A DNA stretch of 64,000 bases from positions 124,001 through 188,000 of the forward strand of contig NZ_JQLY01000001.1 in NCBI RefSeq assembly GCF_000744455.1, written 5' to 3'. Origin of the DNA: Methanobacterium sp. SMA-27. GTDB taxonomy: Archaea > Methanobacteriota > Methanobacteria > Methanobacteriales > Methanobacteriaceae. Each line of letters starts with the position of its first letter. The stretch's first letter is position 1. This document shows, piece after piece, positions 58,767 to 64,000 of the stretch. Made by a program: the position numbers and the translations under genes. The notes below the pieces were generated by a model. It worked only from the letters and a program-made list of their open reading frames with translations, was not told the origin of the DNA and ran no database searches.

Positions 58767-59462
58767 TCATTAAAATAATTAAAACTTAAATTTATCATCC
58801 CTCAAAGATTAACTAAATCTCAATTTAGGATATACAGAAAATTTAAAAAGTTGTAGAATGATATAAAATGTATCCTCGATACATATCCAATCAGACTGTT
58901 AATATGTTAGAATCTGGGAAATTCACTATTTTAAAGGTAGCTATCAATAAATTAAATGGACTTGATTAACTATAGAATTATCGTCCTATTGATGGAAATT
59001 TAATCTATCTCTTGGCTGCTACTCCTCTCCACAACCTTGTCAACAAATATATCCATTAAAATCCTATTTTCTAACTTTTTATTAAGCTCAATTCAAGAAT
59101 TTAAATATAAACAAAGCTTAGTTTTTGAACATAAAATATTGAACTTCGTTATAGCATCATATGTTTTACTCAGTTGTCGTTATATTTATTCAGTTTATAG
59201 CTCAAAACATCTACTTCGTTATAGTGTTCTATAACGAAATAAAATTGATGAATATACCAACTCTTAATAACCGTATTAAACGTTTAAACTAAAAATGAAG
59301 CATTTTAAAGCATTATAATAAATTTATGTTAAAAATATTATATTAAAGGTAATACAAAATGAAAAATTTTTTTATTAATTTATTTCTCATATGCACTCTA
59401 TCTCAATAGGGATATGTTCTGTTTTCCATACAATTCCATGATAATGATGGAGTTGATGATAT
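58767..59462. promoter_or_regulatory. Gene-free region with TTCGTTATAG repeats
   Basis: About 700 bp with no convincing gene. It contains a perfect palindrome TTCGTTATAG-TGTT-CTATAACGAA at 59215-59238, a direct copy TTCGTTATAG at 59145-59154 and a partial TCGTTATA at 59177-59184. It looks like a binding region for a DNA-binding protein. Confidence 0.5.
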
Positions 59463-59840
59463 ATGAGAGTGAGTGAAGGAATACCCAATGGAAGGATTGC
59501 AGAACTATCACATCCTGAAATGTTCCAGGAACATGAAGAAGTTATTGTATTCACTAGAGATGAATTTAGTAGGTTTTATACTTCTATGAGAGAGCAAGTA
59601 GACTATGTTAATAATATAAATTTGTTTCTAGATAGGAGTGAAGAATGGAAGTTAATAGGATATTGGCCTAAAATTTTGGATAGAGTTCACATCTTAGATG
59701 TAAATATTGATTCAATACTAACAAAGGAACCACAACAATGCTATCTTGATGCATCCTTATACAATAGTGTTCGAAGTTCTGATAAGAATGTTGCACTATC
59801 TAAAAAGAAGGTATCAGGACAATTAACCCTTCCAATTTGA
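59463..59840 (+). CDS. Protein of unknown function, 125 residues
   Basis: A 125-residue soluble, acidic protein starting MRVSEGIPNGRIAELSHPEM; a helix-rich middle (FTRDEFSRFYTSMREQVDYVNNINLF) and a basic, serine-rich end (VRSSDKNVALSKKKVSG). I recognise no family and no motif. GGAG-like sequence before the ATG is weak (GAGTTGATGAT). It stands alone in an accessory region upstream of the phage-like gene. Confidence 0.6.
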   Translation: MRVSEGIPNGRIAELSHPEMFQEHEEVIVFTRDEFSRFYTSMREQVDYVNNINLFLDRSEEWKLIGYWPKILDRVHILDVNIDSILTKEPQQCYLDASLYNSVRSSDKNVALSKKKVSGQLTLPI

Positions 59841-59933
59841 ATTTATTTGTTAATTTTATAAATACTATTATCGTCAATTTCATCAAGAAATTAAAGTAAA
59901 AATAGATATACTCTAAATAATAATCGTATATTA

Positions 59934-60173
59934 ATGAATAATTGTTATCCGGTATTCATAGTTATTAGTGCTGATGATTGTTGCCAAGAATGTGCAAATA
60001 CCTACGCAGGAAAAGTATTCAGTACAGAAACGGATATGGATAAAAAACCACCCCTTCATGATGATTGTAAATGTGCTGTAGCTTATTTTAAAACAAAAGA
60101 ACTTGGTTTAGAAGCAGCTAAAAGGATTCAAGATACACACTCAAATAATCAAGATGAAACTCAAAAAAACTAG
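59934..60173 (+). CDS. Small protein with phage-head-like zinc motif
   Basis: A 79-residue protein with DDCCQECANTYAGKVFSTE, then PPLHDDCKCAVAYF. The pattern CxxC...G-K-x-F...PPLHxxCxC is the C-terminal zinc-like motif of phage minor head/Mu gpF-SPP1 gp7-type proteins, which usually sit at the end of a longer protein. Here it stands alone with a polar tail. It could be a virus remnant or a domesticated zinc module. Its 3' end overlaps the opposite-strand gene by 56 bp. Confidence 0.6.
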   Translation: MNNCYPVFIVISADDCCQECANTYAGKVFSTETDMDKKPPLHDDCKCAVAYFKTKELGLEAAKRIQDTHSNNQDETQKN

Positions 60174-60516
60174 ATATTTTCATTATTTTTCTTAAATAAT
60201 TCATTTTGAGCTTCATAGAAAGTTCGGAATAGTTTATTTGTTCTATGATTATTTCTGAACCTGTCTCAATGTCTTTTGGCATGAAGCGATCAGGAATAAT
60301 AATGGTGATCCTAATCAATAAAAATTCTGAATATTCATCATATTGTGTTTCAGACTTTAGGTAGTATTCATTATCCATATAAAATCTATAGGAATCCAAT
60401 CTATCTTTTAAAAAATGATATTGTTGTACATTAACATCTTTGCATTCAAATTTGGGGAATAAATCTGTTGCGTCTGGTTTCGTTTTATTAATTTTGATGT
60501 CATTGATTTTTATCAT
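60118..60516 (-). CDS. Protein of unknown function, about 132 residues
   Basis: Minus-strand protein without a recognised family. It begins MIKINDIKINKTKPDATDLF, with an Asp/Tyr-rich region and a beta-like LLIRITIIIPDRFMP, then a basic amphipathic end. GTG 60540 is an alternative start; neither has a strong ribosome binding site. The gene converges with and overlaps the phage-motif gene by 56 bp. Confidence 0.45.
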   Translation of the reverse strand: MIKINDIKINKTKPDATDLFPKFECKDVNVQQYHFLKDRLDSYRFYMDNEYYLKSETQYDEYSEFLLIRITIIIPDRFMPKDIETGSEIIIEQINYSELSMKLKMNYLRKIMKISSFFEFHLDYLSVYLESF

Positions 60517-60647
60517 TGGATCGCCTTCAGAATAATCCACTCCAATATTTTAGTGAAATTATAAATATTTAGATAAAATTTAATTAATAGATGAATCTAT
60601 ATGATATTTATATTATTTTAAGTATGAGAATATTCTGGTGTATAATT

Positions 60648-62234
60648 ATGGTCAGAGATGATGAAAAACAGGAGCAAAACACATCAGGAATAGTAAAACA
60701 ATTTACTGAAGAGTCAGAAATTTCAAATGATAATAAACAGACTAATGAATTTCTGCAACCTGTTCAGAATCGTCCTTGGCTGAATTTAACACTACGCTAT
60801 GTTTTAGCAATTCTTGCTGTAATATTGGCATTCTGGCTATACTTGACAATAACAACATTATTTGGTCCTGGACTACCAACATACATCTTGTTTTATCCTG
60901 CAGTCATAATAGTTGCTCTTCTAGCTGGTTTTGGCCCGGGTATACTAGCCACAATTATTTCGGTAATGATAGTAGGAATCTGGATTCTACCCCCACAAGG
61001 AATATTTTCAATCAAATCACCAATAGATGAAATCGGAGTAGTACTTTTTTTTAGTTTTGGAATACTGATAAGTACTGTATCAGAACTTTATCGCAGAAAC
61101 CGAAACAAAGCAGCGGCATATGACAAGGAAAAGACCCTGAATGAAACAAAACGAGAGAAAGAATTTTTAGCAGATATACTCGAAAATTCCTCCCAACCGT
61201 TTGCTATAGGATACCCTGACGGACGACTGGGTCTACACAACCAAGCCTTTGAGCAACTCACAGGTTACACAACAGAAGAGCTTCATGCCATCGACTGGTC
61301 AACTACCCTCACACCGATAGAATGGAGGGAGATGGAAAAGCAAAAATTAGATGAACTCCATCGAACAAGACAACCAATCCGATACGAAAAGGAATACATT
61401 CGAAAGGACGGTTCAAGACTACCTATCGAGCTACTGGTCAATATAGAGTTAGATACGGAAAAAAATCCTAAATATTTCTATTCCTTTATTATTGATATCA
61501 CTGAACGTAAACAAGCTCAAAAAATAGTGGAATCCACATTGAATGAGTTAAGAAGATCAAATACGGAATTGGAACGATTTGCTTATGTTTCATCCCATGA
61601 CCTTCAAGAACCTCTGAGAATGGTTACATTATATTCTCAATTATTGGAGAAGCGATACAAAGATAGATTAGATGATGATGCAGATGATTTTATTGAATAT
61701 ATCGTTGATAATGCTAGACGTATGAAGTATTTAATTGATGATCTTCTTGAATATTCAAGGGTGACCAGTCAAGCTAAGGAATTTGAAAATATAGACTTAG
61801 AAAAAGTATTAGAAAATGTACTTTCCAATTTATCCATATTAATCATTGAGAATAATGTAACTGTTACTCATGACTCTCTTCCTACAATTTTTGCTGATAA
61901 AAATCAAATGATGCAAGTATTCCAAAATTTAATAACCAATGCAATTAAATTTAGAGGAAAAAAATACCCCGAAATTGATATATCTGTCCAAAAGGGTGAA
62001 AAAGAATGGATTTTTGCTGTGAAAGATAATGGTATAGGAATCAGCCCTAAACATCAAAAACAAATATTTGAAGTATTTAAAAGATTACATAATCGAGAAG
62101 AGTATCCTGGTACAGGTATCGGGCTTTCCATAGTTCAAAAAATAATAGAAAGACACAATGGACTAATTTGGGTAGAATCGGAACTTGGAAAAGGTTCAAC
62201 ATTCTATTTCACGATACCAAATAAAAATTATTAA
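60648..62234 (+). CDS. Membrane sensor histidine kinase with PAS domain
   Basis: A 528-residue kinase. After a polar N-terminus there are about four membrane helices (about residues 45-155), of the DUF4118-like sensor type (ILFYPAVIIVALLAGFGPG), then a PAS domain (about 180-295, GYPDGRLGLHNQAFEQLTGYT), a HisKA domain with VSSHDLQEPLRMVTLY (phosphorylatable His) and a HATPase_c domain with GTGIGLSIVQKIIERH. No receiver domain, so the partner is elsewhere. ATG 60648 is chosen for the GGTG site; a start at 60591 is possible. Confidence 0.88.
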   Translation: MVRDDEKQEQNTSGIVKQFTEESEISNDNKQTNEFLQPVQNRPWLNLTLRYVLAILAVILAFWLYLTITTLFGPGLPTYILFYPAVIIVALLAGFGPGILATIISVMIVGIWILPPQGIFSIKSPIDEIGVVLFFSFGILISTVSELYRRNRNKAAAYDKEKTLNETKREKEFLADILENSSQPFAIGYPDGRLGLHNQAFEQLTGYTTEELHAIDWSTTLTPIEWREMEKQKLDELHRTRQPIRYEKEYIRKDGSRLPIELLVNIELDTEKNPKYFYSFIIDITERKQAQKIVESTLNELRRSNTELERFAYVSSHDLQEPLRMVTLYSQLLEKRYKDRLDDDADDFIEYIVDNARRMKYLIDDLLEYSRVTSQAKEFENIDLEKVLENVLSNLSILIIENNVTVTHDSLPTIFADKNQMMQVFQNLITNAIKFRGKKYPEIDISVQKGEKEWIFAVKDNGIGISPKHQKQIFEVFKRLHNREEYPGTGIGLSIVQKIIERHNGLIWVESELGKGSTFYFTIPNKNY

Positions 62235-62502
62235 ATGGTTGTATTTTCTTTGATTAATAATGAAAGTATTAATAAGTTAGATTATATAAATATATTTGTA
62301 ACTTTTATGGGTGGATTCATAACTTTAGGGTTCCAAGGGGGTTCCCTAAAACAAATATTTGAGTAACAGGTTTAATTTGTAATTTACACTTACAGAAGTC
62401 ATTGTCAAAAGCTTCAAGATGTTAATTAACTTTTTTTAATTAAAAATAATAAAAATAGGAATTAATATAAGATAGTTCCAATTACTCTAATTTTGAAGTA
62501 AA
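62235..62502. other. Intergenic region with repeat copy B
   Basis: Short gene-free region after the kinase gene. Positions 62336-62400 carry the second copy of the dispersed repeat found at 35911. Nothing else is seen. Confidence 0.45.
62336..62400 (+). repeat. Dispersed repeat, copy B
   Basis: Shares GGGGGTTCC, then CTAAAA...ATTTGAGTA and the exact 15-mer CAGGTTTAATTTGTA with the stretch at 35911-35978; small indels elsewhere. Both copies lie just downstream of a gene on the plus strand. Confidence 0.6.
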
Positions 62503-62673
62503 ATGGCTGAAAATATCAAATGTCCCCGTTGCGGATTTAAAGGCCAAATGAATAGATTTATTCGTCCTTCAAGTTCCAAAGATAAAGATTCAAAACCAAA
62601 GCAGAGCAAATATAAAACTATTATTGTTACTGAGCACTACTGTCCTGAATGTAAAAAATGGTTTAAAATCTAA
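62503..62673 (+). CDS. Zinc-ribbon small protein, 56 residues
   Basis: A 56-residue protein: MAENIKCPRCGFKG at the start and EHYCPECKKWFKI at the end, giving two CxxC pairs with a Lys/Ser-rich middle (RPSSSKDKDSKPKQSK). It resembles the 48-residue zinc-ribbon gene at 7356-7502 in plan, though not in detailed sequence. There is no strong ribosome binding site. Role unknown; possibly a nucleic-acid-binding or adaptor protein. Confidence 0.7.
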   Translation: MAENIKCPRCGFKGQMNRFIRPSSSKDKDSKPKQSKYKTIIVTEHYCPECKKWFKI

Positions 62674-62995
62674 TTTTGAATATATATAATTCCTTATTAT
62701 CTAACCAAAATAATACAACTCCGTCTGGATTAGAATTCCTATTAATAATACTTATATAACATAATAATCTGAAAAAAGTTAATAAATCATTAAATAATCC
62801 TTTAATTGTGGGCTAATATTGGATAAAATTTATATGTGTATTATTACAAATAATACAGCATGGAATCGGGTTTTATGGACCACTTAAATCCGTTCCACAT
62901 ATTTATCCTTTCATTTTTTTTGTCGGAGCACCCAAAATACTTATTGGTGCTTCGACTACCTCCTGATAATTTATTCAAAAAAAGAGGAATATCTG
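62674..62995. other. Gene-free region with a stable hairpin
   Basis: About 320 bp. An 11-bp stem, GTCGGAGCACC (62922-62932) / GGTGCTTCGAC (62946-62956) with one G-U pair and a 13-nt loop, lies 40 bp before the next start codon and follows a T8 tract. An in-frame stretch from 62860 covers it but overlaps the better gene at 62996 and has no family features, so I do not call it. Confidence 0.4.
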
Positions 62996-63199
62996 ATGAA
63001 CTTATGGAAATCTACAGAAAAAAAATTGACATCAAAAGAAATCTTAGATCTTGCTAGTAAATGTAAATCAGAAAAACTAGAAAACTTATTGAATCAAATT
63101 CAAAAAATAACAGAACAATCCAAAGATAGACAAGTAGATCACGATCTTCTGAGAGCAAAAACAATTATCACAAGCAGATTAGCTTCAATAAGAAAATAA
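62996..63199 (+). CDS. Small helical protein of unknown function, 67 residues
   Basis: A 67-residue charged protein: NLWKSTEKKLTSKEILDLAS and long Lys/Glu/Gln-rich helices to the end (RAKTIITSRLASIRK). No family recognised. AGAGGA lies about 9 nt before ATG 62996 and supports translation. It converges with the histidine kinase gene at 63217. Confidence 0.55.
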   Translation: MNLWKSTEKKLTSKEILDLASKCKSEKLENLLNQIQKITEQSKDRQVDHDLLRAKTIITSRLASIRK

Positions 63200-63216
63200 A
63201 AGTTTTTAAATAATAT

Positions 63217-64000
63217 TTATTGGGGTAATGTGAAATAGAATGTTGATCCTTTCCCAAGTTGGGATTCTACCCAAATGTTCCCTTCATGCCTTTCTACAAT
63301 TCTTTTTGTAATAGCTAATCTTATTCCTGTTCCTTCATATTCTTCATTTGAATGTAATTTTCTAAATATTTTAAATATATTATCAGATTGTTTTGGATCT
63401 ATACCTAAACCATTGTCCTTTATCCTAAACAACCAATTATTATCTTCATTTGATGCAGAAATTTGGATATATGGTGTTTCTTCGGTACGATATTTAATTG
63501 CATTTCCTATTAAATTTTGGAATAAAAGAGTCATCTGGGAATAATCACAATTTATAGTAGGAAGTGAATCATCCGGAACAATATTAACATCATTCTCTTC
63601 CATAACTAATTTCAAATTTGATAAAGCATTTTCCAAAGGTTCTTGCATGTTTACGCACTCAAATTCTTTACCTTTGGAAGTTATTCTTGAATATTCTAAA
63701 AGATCATTAATTAAATTATGCATTCTTTTAGCACCATCTACGGCATATTCTATAAATTCATCTGCATCCAGCTGACCTTCATATCTTCTTTGAAGAAGTT
63801 GTAAAAAGCTACTGACCATACGTAATGGTTCTTGTAAATCATGAGAAGCAACATAAGCAAATTGTTCTAAATCGGAATTGGACTTTTGAAGTTTTTTCAT
63901 GGCATCTAAAAGTTCTTCTTCAGTTCTTTTATGTTCAGTTGTTTCAATTAATTCCCATTTTTCTTTTCGTTTTATCAACGCGAATTCATGATTATTAACT
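63217..64000 (-). CDS. Histidine kinase, 5' part beyond the window edge
   Basis: The frame is open from the window edge, so the start lies outside. Visible here: HisKA with VASHDLQEPLRMVSSFLQLL (phosphorylatable His) and HATPase_c with NLIGNAIKYRTEE, IKDNGLGIDPKQ and EGTGIRLAITKRIVERH. The G2 box is GTGIR rather than the usual GTGIG, so nucleotide binding may be weakened. Closely related in sequence and order to the kinase at 60648, so the two are paralogues. Upstream domains are not seen. Confidence 0.88.
   Translation of the reverse strand, partial: VNNHEFALIKRKEKWELIETTEHKRTEEELLDAMKKLQKSNSDLEQFAYVASHDLQEPLRMVSSFLQLLQRRYEGQLDADEFIEYAVDGAKRMHNLINDLLEYSRITSKGKEFECVNMQEPLENALSNLKLVMEENDVNIVPDDSLPTINCDYSQMTLLFQNLIGNAIKYRTEETPYIQISASNEDNNWLFRIKDNGLGIDPKQSDNIFKIFRKLHSNEEYEGTGIRLAITKRIVERHEGNIWVESQLGKGSTFYFTLPQ

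Noticed and set aside
59037..59234. 65-codon frame in the gene-free region
   Set aside because: Low-complexity AT-rich composition, no ribosome binding site, and it contains the TTCGTTATAG repeats.
62860..63057. 65-codon frame over the hairpin
   Set aside because: Overlaps the better-supported gene at 62996 and has no site or recognisable features.
1..64000. tRNA or rRNA genes
   Set aside because: I saw no GC-rich cloverleaf or rRNA-like segment in any intergenic region; a tRNAscan-type search would be decisive.

Overview
The window is a piece of a methanogenic archaeal chromosome, most likely order Methanobacteriales and probably close to Methanobacterium. The evidence is AT-rich DNA with Shine-Dalgarno starts (GGTGA/GGAGG, often TTG or GTG start codons) and a marker set that includes Sep-tRNA:Cys-tRNA synthase, an F430-synthetase-type Mur ligase (CfbE), a phosphorylating archaeal GAPDH, topoisomerase VI A/B, an HMf-type histone, TFB, aRF1, aIF1A, aIF5A, split GMP synthase and pyruvoyl arginine decarboxylase. 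I see no rRNA, tRNA or CRISPR array. The species assignment is inference.

Layout. 1-8.8 kb is mixed: two tandem GyrI-like effector-binding proteins, a frameshifted radical SAM gene, SepCysS, a PHP phosphoesterase, a zinc-ribbon protein with PD-(D/E)XK-like motifs, GAPDH, small membrane and zinc-ribbon proteins, an ABC ATPase fragment and an HTH/membrane pair. 9.0-13.7 kb is the conserved minus-strand cluster aIF1A - RIO1 - KH protein - top6B - top6A. 14-32 kb is mostly metabolism and RNA modification: MoeA, UPF0280, an isoprenoid reductase plus tRNA methyltransferase, citramalate synthase, the KEOPS subunit Cgi121, Nre repair protein, MsrB, GMP synthase halves and adenine deaminase. 32-38 kb carries the arginine/polyamine/hypusine genes (ornithine cyclodeaminase, agmatinase, aIF5A, PdaD) and the histone. 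37.4-43.1 kb is a plus-strand run: IMPase/FBPase, NAD kinase, CfbE, HemC, an oxidoreductase and a GfcR-type PRTase. 43-54 kb is information processing: aRF1, UMP kinase, Gar1, TFB, TOPRIM protein, DnaG, a Lon-like AAA+ protein and a XerA-type recombinase. 54-64 kb is accessory: BioY, a cupredoxin and a CPH-type copper ATPase, unknown small proteins, a phage-head-like zinc motif protein and two related histidine kinases, the last cut by the window edge.

Links. Uroporphyrinogen supply (HemC) and F430 ring closure (CfbE) lie in the same stretch. PdaD and SpeB make agmatine then putrescine, and SpeB follows the gene of the hypusine-bearing factor aIF5A. The copper genes form a small efflux/handling locus.

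Unusual content. Several genes are broken: radical SAM by a G/C homopolymer, YnfA by an internal deletion, an ABC ATPase and an integrase reduced to remnants, a small membrane gene behind the copper ATPase, and a decayed gene before moeA. The strongest non-coding signals are a 220-bp multi-hairpin element at 45.6 kb that looks like a decayed IS200/IS605-type end, a hairpin plus T-tract before the Lon-like gene, a perfect 10-bp-arm palindrome at 59.2 kb, 12-bp iterons before the histone gene and a dispersed repeat at 35.9 and 62.3 kb. The most interesting proteins are the Lon-like AAA+ ATPase that has a zinc ribbon and no protease domain, and the zinc-ribbon PD-(D/E)XK candidate. I found no clear new defence system.
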